From positions 3,720,001 through 3,784,000 of the forward strand of contig NZ_CP157940.1 of NCBI RefSeq assembly GCF_040207125.1: a stretch of DNA of 64,000 nt, read 5' to 3'. The stretch comes from Lacrimispora sp. BS-2. GTDB lineage: Bacteria; Bacillota; Clostridia; Lachnospirales; Lachnospiraceae. This document shows, in pieces, positions 28,666 to 37,188 of this stretch. Each line of letters starts with the position of its first letter. Position 1 is the first letter of the stretch. The notes beneath the pieces were generated by a model that saw nothing but the letters and a program-made list of their open reading frames with translations, ran no database searches and was not told the DNA's origin. The translations under genes and the position numbers were made by a program.

Positions 28666-28974
28666 TTATAGTTTTAATCCGATGGCTTCGTTAACATAAT
28701 CCGTGATAAAGTTCGGCTTGCGGCCGGTACCATGGCGGTCAGGGATTTCTATGATCAATGGGAGCTTACGGTTCAGCTTCACATCATTGATGATGTCCGG
28801 AAACTCTTTTCCGAACTTTTCTGTCAGGAGAATGATCCCGATCTCCTTATCGGCCAGGACTTTATCCAGTTCACGTTTCAGTTCTGCCTTTTCATGAACG
28901 ACAGCGCCCTCGACCCCGGCTAATCTCATGCCGGTCCAGGTATCCACGTTGTCGCTGATCAAATACATTTTCAT
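28666..28974 (-). CDS. ntpG: V/A-type ATP synthase subunit F
   Basis: A 102-aa Rossmann-like protein (MKMYLISDNVDTWTGMRLAG, then GIILLTEKFGKEFPD and LPLIIEIPDRHG) that binds the central stalk with subunit D. Length matches the family (about 100). It begins 3 nt after the stop of subunit K and has only a weak ribosome site, suggesting coupling to upstream translation. Confidence 0.94.
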   Translation of the reverse strand: MKMYLISDNVDTWTGMRLAGVEGAVVHEKAELKRELDKVLADKEIGIILLTEKFGKEFPDIINDVKLNRKLPLIIEIPDRHGTGRKPNFITDYVNEAIGLKL

Positions 28975-28977
28975 GAG

Positions 28978-29409
28978 TTACAGCTTACCTAAGATCATGA
29001 AAGAAATGATCAGACCATACAGACAAACACCTTCGGCAAGCCCTACGAAGATCAGTGATTTACCAAGTATGGAACCATCCTCACTGATGGCGCCCAGAGC
29101 AGCGCTGGCAGCTGCGGAAACGGCAATACCGCCGCCGATGCATGCAAGCCCTGTAGAAAGTGCAGCAGCTAAGTAGCCCATTCCTGCGATGCTTCCTGCG
29201 CCTGCGGCTGTGCTTTCCGCAGCGGCAGCCTGGCCGTTAAACATCAATACGCTGGAAACGATCATGGTTCCAAAAAACAAAAGCGTGTTGATACCAAGGG
29301 CGGTTTTATAGCGGCCCTTGGTTTTTGCGCCCATGGAAAAAACTCCGAAAGGAATGGCGATGCTTAAGATTAAGGCGATAGCTAATGTTATTTTTACTAA
29401 GGTTGACAT
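28978..29409 (-). CDS. ntpK: V/A-type ATP synthase subunit K (rotor ring proteolipid)
   Basis: A 143-aa membrane protein with four hydrophobic segments. The start MSTLVKITLA follows GGAGG by 7 nt. The C-terminal hairpin (residues about 72-141) holds the single ion-binding carboxylate in GLAEGVCLYGLIISF (about Glu122). GAISEDGSILGKSLIF resembles the Thermus-type ring subunit. The Gln that helps bind sodium in the Enterococcus hirae NtpK hairpin (GIAQGK) appears as Ile in the matching GGGIAVS. The first hairpin has no carboxylate. Ion preference is therefore open, and a sodium site of the Enterococcus kind is not evident. Confidence 0.93.
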   Translation of the reverse strand: MSTLVKITLAIALILSIAIPFGVFSMGAKTKGRYKTALGINTLLFFGTMIVSSVLMFNGQAAAAESTAAGAGSIAGMGYLAAALSTGLACIGGGIAVSAAASAALGAISEDGSILGKSLIFVGLAEGVCLYGLIISFMILGKL

Positions 29410-29431
29410 AATATTACCTCCGTTTTGGTTT

Positions 29432-31360
29432 TTAAATTTTCTTTCCGTATGGTTTAAATGCACGGCCGGTTCCCCGATAGAAACGGCTGAATAATTCATA
29501 ATATTCCAAACGCAATACCTGGATTCCAACGATCAGGCCTTCCATGCCGCAGACAAATAAGTTGCCAAGAACCACAACCAGCCAGTTTGGGCTGCCTGCT
29601 TCCGCACCGGACAGCATGAGCACCACCTCCATCATGGCCGCATGGCTGACAGCAAAGGCCCCTACACGGACAAAGGAAAGGGTGTTGGAAAAGTAGCTTA
29701 AAAGCACTTCAAACAGTTCAAAGAAGCCCTGGACCACAAACATGCCCTTTTCCTTTGGCATGATCTGCGCTTTCTTTTCCACCATATTAGTGAGAGGCTC
29801 CTTAAAAAACATAATAAGCAGCGGGAGGCCAAACATGATGACAAGGAGTATGGCTGCCGGAATGGGATTGTTTGTCATGTAAAGAACGATGGTGAGCACA
29901 AGGCTTGCGTAAAAGACAAGTCCTGCAGCACCGTTTGTGTCAAACAGGGTTCTTTCCGGATCCTGAAAGCGGATGCTGTTTATGATGTTGAGAACCATGG
30001 TCAACAGGATGATTCCCATACCAATGGAAACCGCAACGATAAATACGGTGTTCAGTCTTCCTATAAAGGGCAGGCTGGTCATGTGCTCCATGGGGCGGAG
30101 CCATACGGCCTTAATAATATCTTCGAATCCGAAAACACTGCCGAACAGGAATCCGAATATGGTTGAAAAAAAGCCGCAGCAGGATATAATAGCCGCCAAA
30201 TTTATCTTTTTCAGCCGGTAGAGCAGGAGCCCTCCAAACAGAAGACAGATTCCCTGTCCCACATCCCCGAACATAAAGCCAAACAGAAAGGAGTAGGTGA
30301 GGCCGATCAATATGGTGGGATCGATCTCATTGTATGCCGGCAGTCCGTACATCTGAATGAACATCTCAAAGGGTTTAAAAAGCCTGGGGTTGTGCAGCTT
30401 GGTGGGCGGCTGGCTCATAATCTTGTTATGGTCATCCTCCACGATACAGAAAGTTTTTTCATCGCTGGAGATTTCTTTCTGAAAGGCGGCTGCATCCCGG
30501 TTGCTCATCCAGCCGCAGAGGATGTAAAAGGTGTTTACCTTCTGCTTGGTGCATGCGGCCAGCTTTCTCACGTTAAAGTTGGTTGAGAAAGTTTCCAGAC
30601 TCCTTAGTGCCCCCAATAACTCTTCCTGCCTTGATACCAGCAGTCCGGACACCTGGTTCCGGATGCCGTCAATATCTGACTGGAGAGCACTTATCTTATC
30701 TTCCAGTTCATGAATGGCATCTAAAGGCGTGCCCTTGTATTCATCGGGTAAAAAGTAACGTTCAAAACGCATGGAGGCATAAATGGCGTCTATCTGGTTT
30801 GAAATGGTTTCCGGCACAAAGTAAACCAGCCAGACATATTCGTTATCCTCCCGGCATTTATAGAGGACAGTATCAATGGTATCGTATACGTAACTCACGA
30901 ATTTGTCGAAATATTCATGAGAAATGCGTCCAAAACGGAATTTAATGTACTTAAATTGAAGGATGGAGCTTAAGTCATAGTTAAGTCCGGTAAATGGAAG
31001 GATACGTTCCAGGGATTGGCGGTAGGACTTTTGTTCGGATACAAGCGCCTCTTCCTTTGCCGTAAGCTCCTTTACCTGTGCCCCGATCGCTGTGACAATT
31101 CCGGCGGCCTGTTGGATGGGAATCTTTTTCCTGCCGCTTTTCTGAACATCCGGCGGGAGTAATTCTGCCAGCTCCATGGCTCGCTGGTAATCGTCTTTGT
31201 ATGGATTGGTTTCAATATAAGGTCTTAAGTCTTTCACCGTCTTTAATTCCGACAGGGCATTTTCCAAATGGATTTCATATTTGGATAAATAAGTATCAAT
31301 GACCCGGTCAATATCTTCCTTAGGTCCGGTGATGCTTAAGAATTTCATTTTTTCTATCAC
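29432..31360 (-). CDS. ntpI: V/A-type ATP synthase subunit I (membrane a-type)
   Basis: A 642-aa protein: a cytoplasmic N-terminal half with coiled coils (about residues 1-340) that anchors the stator stalks, and a membrane half with about eight helices (from YSFLFGFMFGDVGQG, about 360, onward). The ion half-channel region is in LSFVRVGAFAVSHAAM near residue 560, where the essential Arg is present. GTG start at 31360 with GGGGG 10 nt upstream; the next ATG is too far from the ribosome site. The C-terminus (RFYRGTGRAFKPYGKK) is intact. Confidence 0.95.
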   Translation of the reverse strand: MIEKMKFLSITGPKEDIDRVIDTYLSKYEIHLENALSELKTVKDLRPYIETNPYKDDYQRAMELAELLPPDVQKSGRKKIPIQQAAGIVTAIGAQVKELTAKEEALVSEQKSYRQSLERILPFTGLNYDLSSILQFKYIKFRFGRISHEYFDKFVSYVYDTIDTVLYKCREDNEYVWLVYFVPETISNQIDAIYASMRFERYFLPDEYKGTPLDAIHELEDKISALQSDIDGIRNQVSGLLVSRQEELLGALRSLETFSTNFNVRKLAACTKQKVNTFYILCGWMSNRDAAAFQKEISSDEKTFCIVEDDHNKIMSQPPTKLHNPRLFKPFEMFIQMYGLPAYNEIDPTILIGLTYSFLFGFMFGDVGQGICLLFGGLLLYRLKKINLAAIISCCGFFSTIFGFLFGSVFGFEDIIKAVWLRPMEHMTSLPFIGRLNTVFIVAVSIGMGIILLTMVLNIINSIRFQDPERTLFDTNGAAGLVFYASLVLTIVLYMTNNPIPAAILLVIMFGLPLLIMFFKEPLTNMVEKKAQIMPKEKGMFVVQGFFELFEVLLSYFSNTLSFVRVGAFAVSHAAMMEVVLMLSGAEAGSPNWLVVVLGNLFVCGMEGLIVGIQVLRLEYYELFSRFYRGTGRAFKPYGKKI

Positions 31361-31376
31361 GAAAAAACAACCCCCT

Positions 31377-32423
31377 TTACTTTTTTACTACATAGGAGAT
31401 GATTTCATCCGGGCTTACGCGGTAACGGATGCTCTCTATGAGGGTGATAATCTTTTGAATTTCTTCCTCCTTAAAATAAAGATAGGAATTCAGTGTGGCA
31501 ATGGAATATGGATTCTGCCGGCTGGTGGAATTATATATTTTATCCAGCACTTCATGAGTCAGCTGCTCTAAGTCCGGCATGTCTGCAGCTTCCAGATCTG
31601 ATTTCCGCCCATAAAAGGTGGTCCTTAGTACGGAATAGAACTCTGCCAGCGTAGCGGTCTCTGCCATTTTTCCGATCTGCTCCTTATTCAGGTGATAATT
31701 GATCGGGATGAGAAGGGAATAAATGTCGGCAGGCTGCAGATGATAATATTTTTTGGAACGGTAAATCCACTGGACATTCAGTAAATCCAGCTTGCTTCCA
31801 AAACAGCGTGTAAGCAGCTCCTTTTCCTTCCTGGTAAGATATTTGCCCATGACCTTCCAAATGGCCTTAAAGTAAAGAAGGTCTAAGTGAACCTCATAAT
31901 CAAACAAGGTAGGCTGGTCCCTGTCATCTAAGTGGGACAGCAGGTTATAATAGACCGAACCCTCCAGATTGGCTATGAACTCATGTAAGTCTGTGGAGGA
32001 TAACAGCTTTAGCAAATCCAGCCGGGAATGCTTATCAAAAAAGTCCTGGAATACAGAAAGATCGATATCCAGCCGGTTCCGCCCCATAGCATTGCGAAAG
32101 CATTTCTTCAGGATATCGATTTCAAAGTGCATAAAATACAGGTTCAGAAACTTACGCTGGGTTAAATTGGCGAACCGGTAGAGTTTGGCAAAATCCTGGT
32201 ACAGGGAAAGGATCAGCCGCTGTTCAATGACTCCCCGGTGGAGCTCCACACCCTCCAGGTTTGCAAACAGCCCTTCATAGGCGGGAAGACGCCTTAAATA
32301 TTCCACTGCATCAGAAACGGTTTCAAGGGCTGCCATTTCGCGAAACTGGCTGCCGGTGATCAGATGGCTCTCCATGGCTCTTACCTTGGTTGTAATGCCG
32401 CTGTAGGATAGTAAGTCTCCCAT
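31377..32423 (-). CDS. ntpC: V/A-type ATP synthase subunit C (rotor-ring cap)
   Basis: A 348-aa all-helical, membrane-associated protein that couples the central stalk to the K ring. It shows the family threefold-repeat layout with tyrosine/arginine-rich helices (YLRRLPAYEGLFANLEG, LYFMHFEIDILKKCFRN, LDLLNVQWIYRSKKYY). Length matches bacterial subunit C. It starts 4 nt after the stop of the preceding G/H-like gene. Confidence 0.94.
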   Translation of the reverse strand: MGDLLSYSGITTKVRAMESHLITGSQFREMAALETVSDAVEYLRRLPAYEGLFANLEGVELHRGVIEQRLILSLYQDFAKLYRFANLTQRKFLNLYFMHFEIDILKKCFRNAMGRNRLDIDLSVFQDFFDKHSRLDLLKLLSSTDLHEFIANLEGSVYYNLLSHLDDRDQPTLFDYEVHLDLLYFKAIWKVMGKYLTRKEKELLTRCFGSKLDLLNVQWIYRSKKYYHLQPADIYSLLIPINYHLNKEQIGKMAETATLAEFYSVLRTTFYGRKSDLEAADMPDLEQLTHEVLDKIYNSTSRQNPYSIATLNSYLYFKEEEIQKIITLIESIRYRVSPDEIISYVVKK

Positions 32424-32427
32424 AGGA

Positions 32428-32739
32428 TCACTCCTTTATCATAGTATTGAATAGTTCCCCCACATATTGAGTATGATGGTCTTCATAACGTTGTTCCATG
32501 GCTTCAAGGACCTTTTGGGAATCACTTCGCTGTTTTTCCAGGCGTTTGTTCATACTGATTTCCATGCCGGCCTGCAGCTCTTCAATCTTTTTGCTGGTTT
32601 CTGCTTCCAGCTGCGCATCAAATGCAGCGGTCCGTTCTTCCATATCTTTGGCAAACGCCTTTTTGCGTTCATTGGCATCATTCATAATGGAAGCCGCCGC
32701 CGATTCAATCTCAGATATCTTCTCGATCACAGTGTCCAT
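32428..32739 (-). CDS. V/A-type ATP synthase subunit G/H-like (stator helix)
   Basis: A 103-aa single long charged helix (ISEIESAAASIMNDANERKK, heptad pattern through most of its length) without a membrane segment. As first gene of the operon it forms the stator stalk with subunit E. Proteins of this type are poorly conserved, so the call rests on size, coiled-coil character and position. A candidate promoter on the minus strand upstream is TTGTAG-17-ATTATA (about 32775-32803), weak by sequence. AAAGGAGGA precedes the ATG. Confidence 0.8.
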   Translation of the reverse strand: MDTVIEKISEIESAAASIMNDANERKKAFAKDMEERTAAFDAQLEAETSKKIEELQAGMEISMNKRLEKQRSDSQKVLEAMEQRYEDHHTQYVGELFNTMIKE

Positions 32740-32909
32740 ACCGTGTCCTCCTTTTTATAATAGTACATTGAAAATATAATGCTAATTTATAATGATACTA
32801 CAATTTTTTAAAAATACCATAGGCTGTTAGAAAAAAACAAAATATTAATGGAATTTTAGCATAAACATAAGTTACGCATCCAGGGTAACGGTTATGCATG
32901 TACAATAAA

Positions 32910-32954
32910 AAAAGCGAAGCTCAGGGGAGTGTTTCCCATGGATTCTTCGCTTTT
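32910..32954 (-). terminator. Rho-independent terminator of the SH3b protein gene
   Basis: Arms 32910-32919 and 32945-32954 pair (AAAAGCGAAG/CTTCGCTTTT) and, on the minus strand, run into a seven-T tract. A smaller GGGA/TCCC pairing sits in the loop. Confidence 0.85.
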
Positions 32955-32964
32955 AACGCTTTCT

Positions 32965-34086
32965 TTACTGGGTGGCAGCGGTTGTATTATCCGTTGCAGA
33001 GGTGGATTCCCCTGGGACCGTTCCTGTCCCGCCTTCCGTTATGGTCAGGAATTCGCTGGCAACATAAGCTTCTGTTCCTTCAAACATAATGACCGTCCAT
33101 TTGTCGTCATAGGTCTTGACATATTCCACTACTGTACCGGAAGCAAGGCTTCCAAGCTTGGCGCCGTTGGTGGAAGGCTCGGAGCGGACATTAAGCTTGC
33201 TCTTGGTGGTATAAATCTTAGGGGCTTCTGTTTCTGGCTCCGCAGGCTCTGTGGGTGCTTCGGTGCTTGTTATGGCTTCGGTAGAGACCTCAGCAGTCGT
33301 CACGGCTGTTGTAGGCTCTTTTTTTGAACTTTTTCCTGGGATCAGTTTTACGATGATCAGGACAAGAACAAGAAGAACTAGGAAAATGAGAGCTGGTTTT
33401 AACAGTCCGTAGGTATCAAAGCCTTTCTTTTTGGTGCGCCGCCTGCTTCTGCTGTGTGAAGAGGGCCTTTGGCCGCTTCTGGAAACATTCCTCTGGGCCG
33501 GCCTTTGTCCGGGTTTTGTCCCATCCGGTCTTGTTCCAGTGCGCCCTGTTCCGCCGGTATGTTCCTGGGTTCTTAAAGGCGCAGTTCTTGCGCCGCTGTT
33601 TCTTAAAGTTCCGGTTCCCTGGAATTCACTTCTTGGAGCGCCGCTTCGAGGCGGATTATTCCGGGGAGAGGAAGAGATGGTCCTGACGTCTGCAGGCCGT
33701 TTATTGACGGGGGCTCCCCCGTGGCTTCCTCTATTATGAGAGTTTGCAAAGGCATTGACTTCCTGAGACAGAAGCTGGAAGGCTTCGTTGGCATCATAGG
33801 GACTGTCATCTCCTTCGTGGACTGCCTTATTTCCCAGCACGCGGATCCTGTGATAGTGGTCTTTGGCAGCCTGAGAAATAAAGCGCCCTTCAAATAGCTG
33901 GTCTATGCTGTCCGCCAGATCGCCTTCTACAATCAAAGCCCTTTCCCCAAGATAATTAACCATATATTCCAAGGTTTGCCGGGCTTTGATCATGGCCATG
34001 TTATACTGCTTCTGGCTCATGAGCTTTTCCGTTTCCCTTTGACCCTGCTGGATTCTTAGCAAGAAACTGTTGTCTGTAGTTCCCAT
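32965..34086 (-). CDS. DUF4145-like/SH3b-domain single-pass membrane protein
   Basis: A 373-aa protein with four parts. Residues about 1-115 are helical and resemble a DUF4145/HEPN-like fold (ARQTLEYMVNYLGERAL, IRVLGNKAVHEGD). Then a Gly/Arg/Pro-rich basic linker (about 120-225), one membrane helix (about 228-250, LIFLVLLVLVLIIVKLI), a Thr/Glu/Pro-rich extracytoplasmic tether and a bacterial SH3 domain (about 292-352, KLNVRSEPSTNGAKLGSL). The start MGTTD follows AAAGGAGG by 6 nt. The orientation places SH3b outside, where it could bind cell wall, and the HEPN-like part inside. Function unknown; it may relay wall state to the cytoplasm, which is speculation. Confidence 0.8.
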   Translation of the reverse strand: MGTTDNSFLLRIQQGQRETEKLMSQKQYNMAMIKARQTLEYMVNYLGERALIVEGDLADSIDQLFEGRFISQAAKDHYHRIRVLGNKAVHEGDDSPYDANEAFQLLSQEVNAFANSHNRGSHGGAPVNKRPADVRTISSSPRNNPPRSGAPRSEFQGTGTLRNSGARTAPLRTQEHTGGTGRTGTRPDGTKPGQRPAQRNVSRSGQRPSSHSRSRRRTKKKGFDTYGLLKPALIFLVLLVLVLIIVKLIPGKSSKKEPTTAVTTAEVSTEAITSTEAPTEPAEPETEAPKIYTTKSKLNVRSEPSTNGAKLGSLASGTVVEYVKTYDDKWTVIMFEGTEAYVASEFLTITEGGTGTVPGESTSATDNTTAATQ

Positions 34087-34261
34087 ATATTTCCTCCTTT
34101 GCAAAAACGGTTGTATTCCAATATACAGATATTATACTAGATTATTACAAATTGTGCACCTGTTATTTTGTCGTTTTTTGATTTGTAAGAGAAAAGTAAA
34201 AAGTAAACAGGAAATCCAAAGTTTTTCCTAATATCCATCAGGATTATCATGCTGTAAAGTT

Positions 34262-34411
34262 CCTATAAAAGGGAGGGCCGGCAAGATCGGAGAATCCTGC
34301 CGGCTGAGTATGAAAAAAAGTTCTTATTAAAAGGATATTACTTGTTACAAGTATAAATATACCGGGAGGATATGTAGAAAAAATGTGGAAGATGTGAACA
34401 GTTTGTGAAAG
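34262..34411 (+). repeat. Imperfect direct repeat, copy A (about 150 bp)
   Basis: This segment matches copy B (35072-35220) over its full length with scattered substitutions and small indels. Shared landmarks in order: CTATAAA with GGAG, a GCCGGCA...TGCCGGC hairpin, TAAAAGGATATTAC, ACAAGTAT, GTAGAAAA and a closing GTGGAAGATGTGAACAGTTT. No reading frame is evident. The rest of the gap between 34087 and 34581 holds only AT-rich sequence and a TATAAT (minus, 34130-34135) that may serve the SH3b gene. Confidence 0.88.
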
Positions 34412-34581
34412 GAAAGCAGTGTATTGATAATTGATCGTTTACAGGCAATATGTATGATAAAGCAGGAACATAGCATGCTGAATAATCGGATAAAAATTTA
34501 TGCTGTGCCAGGAATATGACATACTGTTGTCATGTTCAATGTGATATATTTGTTTCAAATAAAAAGCAGGAGGCAAATATA

Positions 34582-35007
34582 ATGAATGAAGAAATTATTG
34601 CTAGAGCCGGAGAAATTGTTGCGGCAAAAACCGGTGGAGGAAACGAGGGGTTTTGCGTATTAGCGTTGATTGACAAAGACGGTTATCCAACCGCTTCTAC
34701 GATATCCGCATCAAAGGCAGACGGTATCAACTGGATTACATTCTGTACTGGGCTTGAAAGCAATAAAGCCGATCGCATTAAAAAATGTAATCTTGCAAGT
34801 GTCTGTTTTAATGCAATAGACCACAATATCACACTAGTGGGTACGATAGAGATATTAACTGATCCGGATATAAAGAAAGAAATGTGGTACAAGGGTCTTG
34901 AAGATAATCTCGATGGACCAGAAGATCCAAACTACTGTGTTTTGCGTTTTAAGACAGAGCGTTATAATCTGCTGATTGATTGGAAGGAAGCAAAGGGGAC
35001 TTTATAA
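34582..35007 (+). CDS. Pyridoxamine 5'-phosphate oxidase-fold family protein
   Basis: A 141-aa split-barrel flavin-fold protein (ARAGEIVAAKTGGGNEGFCV, then GYPTASTISASKADGINWI and LESNKADRIKKCNLASVCF). AGGAGG lies 8 nt before the ATG; the longer upstream frame has no ribosome site. It is an orphan gene enclosed by two copies of a 150-bp direct repeat, which suggests that the segment was duplicated or inserted as a unit. Specific substrate unknown. It is not a close copy of the gene at 4680. Confidence 0.85.
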   Translation: MNEEIIARAGEIVAAKTGGGNEGFCVLALIDKDGYPTASTISASKADGINWITFCTGLESNKADRIKKCNLASVCFNAIDHNITLVGTIEILTDPDIKKEMWYKGLEDNLDGPEDPNYCVLRFKTERYNLLIDWKEAKGTL

Positions 35008-35071
35008 AGAGTTTTTGGTTTATGAGTTTCTGGATTGAATCATATATAAGCTGAGAAAAGAAGGGGGATAC

Positions 35072-35220
35072 CTCTATAAAGGAGAGGAGCCGGCAAGATT
35101 GGAGGAATCCTGCCGGCTATATGAAAAAAGTTTATCTAAAAGGATATTACCTGTAACAAGTATTAATATAATGATCAGTTGTGTAGAAAAGTTGTGGAAG
35201 ATGTGAACAGTTTGTGAAAG
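35072..35220 (+). repeat. Imperfect direct repeat, copy B
   Basis: Second copy of the 150-bp element, in the same orientation as copy A and starting about 65 nt after the stop of the flavin-fold gene. The GCCGGCA/TGCCGGC hairpin (about 35088-35117) and the terminal GTGGAAGATGTGAACAGTTT (35194-35213) are conserved. Confidence 0.88.
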
Positions 35221-35278
35221 AGGCTGTGCCTTTTTTGCTGAGGGACAATCCTGGATTTTCAATCATATTTTTATACTA

Positions 35279-35317
35279 GTGAATCCTGTGGATATGTTGT
35301 ATATCCGCAGGATTCAC
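35279..35317 (+). terminator. 17-bp inverted repeat upstream of the lysin-like gene
   Basis: Arms 35279-35295 and 35301-35317 pair with one G-T mismatch around a 5-nt loop. It sits 60 nt before the start codon, so it is either the terminator of the preceding transcript (no clear T tract) or a control hairpin in the leader of the next gene. Confidence 0.5.
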
Positions 35318-35377
35318 AATCTCAGGGCTGAAGGCTGCTTTTCTTTCATGCCCTGCAGAAAAAAGAAAGGTGAGAAT

Positions 35378-36223
35378 ATGACATCTCAGGAAAAAAGACA
35401 GGCGGTATGTGATAAATATGCAACTATTATAGGCCGCAACATTTATAGTCTGGATCTGCGGGATTACTGTTTTAAAAAATATATTAATAACAAATATTAC
35501 AGTGACTGCAGCAGTTCTATTTGTTATTCCTATAAAGAAGCAGGCTATGGTTTTGGCATCCTGACTACGGCTGGAATTTATCAGTCCAGTGCTCTTAGTG
35601 TAGTAGATGTGAATATAGCAAATGGCATTCCGGATATCTCCAGGCTGCGAAAGGGGGACATGCTTGAATTCGCCGGAACGGATGCCGAGCGGCCACTGAA
35701 AATCGGCCATGTTGAAATGTACTATGGAAATAATATTTTATGCGGCCATGGCAGCGGTACTCCGTCCTTTAAGGATCTCAAGGGCTATTGCACCAGCCGG
35801 TACAATTCCTGGGCTCCCGGAGGATGGCGTGAAGGTCTTGTATGCATCCGAAGATACATCCAGGACGATGGTGAGACAGAGACGGAAACGGAAACTGTCA
35901 GGTTATCAGGCTGGAAGAGAGAAGCTGATGGATGGCACTTTTACCTTGGAAATCCGGGAGAAACGGTAAGAAGTTCCTGGTATCAGGATACCGATGGGAA
36001 GTGGTACTGGTTCAACGCAGCCGGTGTCATGGTTTCGCGTATCTGGTACCAGTACAAAGGTGACTGGTACTATCTGAGAGCAGACGGAGCCATGGTCAAG
36101 GGACAGCAGGATATTGACGGCAAATGGTATTATCTGAATCAGGGTGGCAGGATAGCAACAGAACCGGTGAAGCTGACCCCGGATGAAAATGGGGCGCTGC
36201 AGTATCCGGGTATGACAGTGTAA
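35378..36223 (+). CDS. NlpC/P60-like peptidase with choline-binding-type repeats (lysin-like)
   Basis: A 281-aa protein. The N-terminal domain has the Cys/His arrangement of cysteine wall peptidases: SDCSSSICYSYKEAG (Cys44) and IGHVEMYYGN (His111) followed by CGHGSG. After a Glu/Thr linker (DDGETETETET) the C-terminal 100 residues are aromatic cell-wall repeats (GWKREADGWHFYLGN, GKWYWFNAAGVMVS, GDWYYLRADGAMVKG, GKWYYLNQGG). The ATG at 35378 follows AGAAAGGTGAG; the earlier frame has no ribosome site. There is no signal peptide, as in phage endolysins that rely on holins, yet no holin is nearby. It could be a domesticated lysin or be released on lysis. Confidence 0.85.
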   Translation: MTSQEKRQAVCDKYATIIGRNIYSLDLRDYCFKKYINNKYYSDCSSSICYSYKEAGYGFGILTTAGIYQSSALSVVDVNIANGIPDISRLRKGDMLEFAGTDAERPLKIGHVEMYYGNNILCGHGSGTPSFKDLKGYCTSRYNSWAPGGWREGLVCIRRYIQDDGETETETETVRLSGWKREADGWHFYLGNPGETVRSSWYQDTDGKWYWFNAAGVMVSRIWYQYKGDWYYLRADGAMVKGQQDIDGKWYYLNQGGRIATEPVKLTPDENGALQYPGMTV

Positions 36224-36282
36224 GAGAAGAAGGCGGGCGCCGGTACAATTTATGTACTGACCCGCCTTCTTCTCTTACACTG
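36216..36282. terminator. Hairpin with 22-bp perfect stem that includes the stop codon
   Basis: Arms 36216-36237 and 36261-36282 are perfectly complementary, and an inner GTACA/TGTAC pairing extends the structure. The stop codon of the lysin-like gene (36221-36223) is inside the left arm. Confidence 0.8.
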
Positions 36283-36462
36283 CCATAATAATGAATATTT
36301 TTGTAAATAATATGGATTATCCTATGATCTTTATTGGAAATAATTAAAAAGTCCAGGAAGGAAAATAAACGGCAAACTTGCGTTCCCAGCACCATGTATG
36401 ATACAATCGTTCAGGCGATGCATGTTTTCATTAAGATGAATTTATTTGGAGGAATTTTAAGT

Positions 36463-37101
36463 ATGAGGTTACGTCATATACCAGGCTCGGAAGAAGAAAT
36501 CGCGGGCAGTCCATATGTTGTCCAGGCTCCTTTTGAGAAAAAGGGCTGCTGGAAGGAAGTGTTTGGCAATGAAAATCCCATAGAGATAGAAGTTGGCATG
36601 GGAAAAGGCCGTTTTATCATGGAATTGGCTGCTATTCATCCGGAAATAAATTATGTTGGTATTGAGAGGTATCCCAGCGTTCTTTTGAGAGGTCTGCAGA
36701 AAAGGGCTCAGATGGAACTTGATAATATATTTTTTATGTGCGTGGATGCAAAAAACCTGGCAGATATATTTGCACCGGGGGAGGTTCAGAAGGTTTACTT
36801 AAACTTTTCCGATCCATGGCCCAAGGACCGCCATGCAAAGCGCAGGCTCACATCAGAGGATTTTATGGCGGTTTATGGCCAGATTTTAAAGTCTGACGGA
36901 ACTGTGGAGTTTAAAACCGACAACAGGGGGCTGTTTGACTATTCCCTGGAAGCGATCCCAAAAGCCGGATGGAAGATTGAGGAATTCACCTATGACCTTC
37001 ACCACAGTGAGATGGGAGAGGGAAATGTGATGACAGAGTATGAAGAGAAATTTTCCTCTAAGGGGAATCCGATTTATAAATTGATCGCAGGAAGAAAATG
37101 A
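36463..37101 (+). CDS. trmB: tRNA (guanine-N7-)-methyltransferase
   Basis: A 212-aa SAM-dependent enzyme that makes m7G46 in tRNA variable loops. The SAM-binding loop EVGMGKGRFIMELA (about residues 40-53) and the TrmB signature NFSDPWPKDRHAKRRL (about 115-130) are both intact, as is the closing YEEKFSSKGNPIYKL. The start MRLRHIPGSE has GGAGG 10 nt upstream; an upstream extension of the frame is not supported. Appropriately, a tRNA gene lies about 350 bp downstream, though that is probably chance. Confidence 0.95.
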   Translation: MRLRHIPGSEEEIAGSPYVVQAPFEKKGCWKEVFGNENPIEIEVGMGKGRFIMELAAIHPEINYVGIERYPSVLLRGLQKRAQMELDNIFFMCVDAKNLADIFAPGEVQKVYLNFSDPWPKDRHAKRRLTSEDFMAVYGQILKSDGTVEFKTDNRGLFDYSLEAIPKAGWKIEEFTYDLHHSEMGEGNVMTEYEEKFSSKGNPIYKLIAGRK

Positions 37102-37113
37102 TATTTTTTAAAT

Positions 37114-37149
37114 CCGGCATTCGGTTTCAATAACCGTGATGCCGGTTTT
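37114..37149 (+). terminator. Terminator of trmB
   Basis: CCGGCAT-TCGGTT (37114-37126) pairs with AACCG (37132-37136) and ATGCCGG (37139-37145), followed by TTTT. Confidence 0.85.
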
Positions 37150-37188
37150 GCATATAATAAAGAAAAAGCAGATGCGGGAGCAGCAGTT

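Noticed and set aside
30392..30945. Plus-strand ORFs within V-ATPase subunit I
   Set aside because: Shadow frames of a well-supported gene without family resemblance.
34262..35220. Insertion sequence or composite transposon
   Set aside because: No transposase, no terminal inverted repeats on the direct-repeat copies and no target duplication visible.
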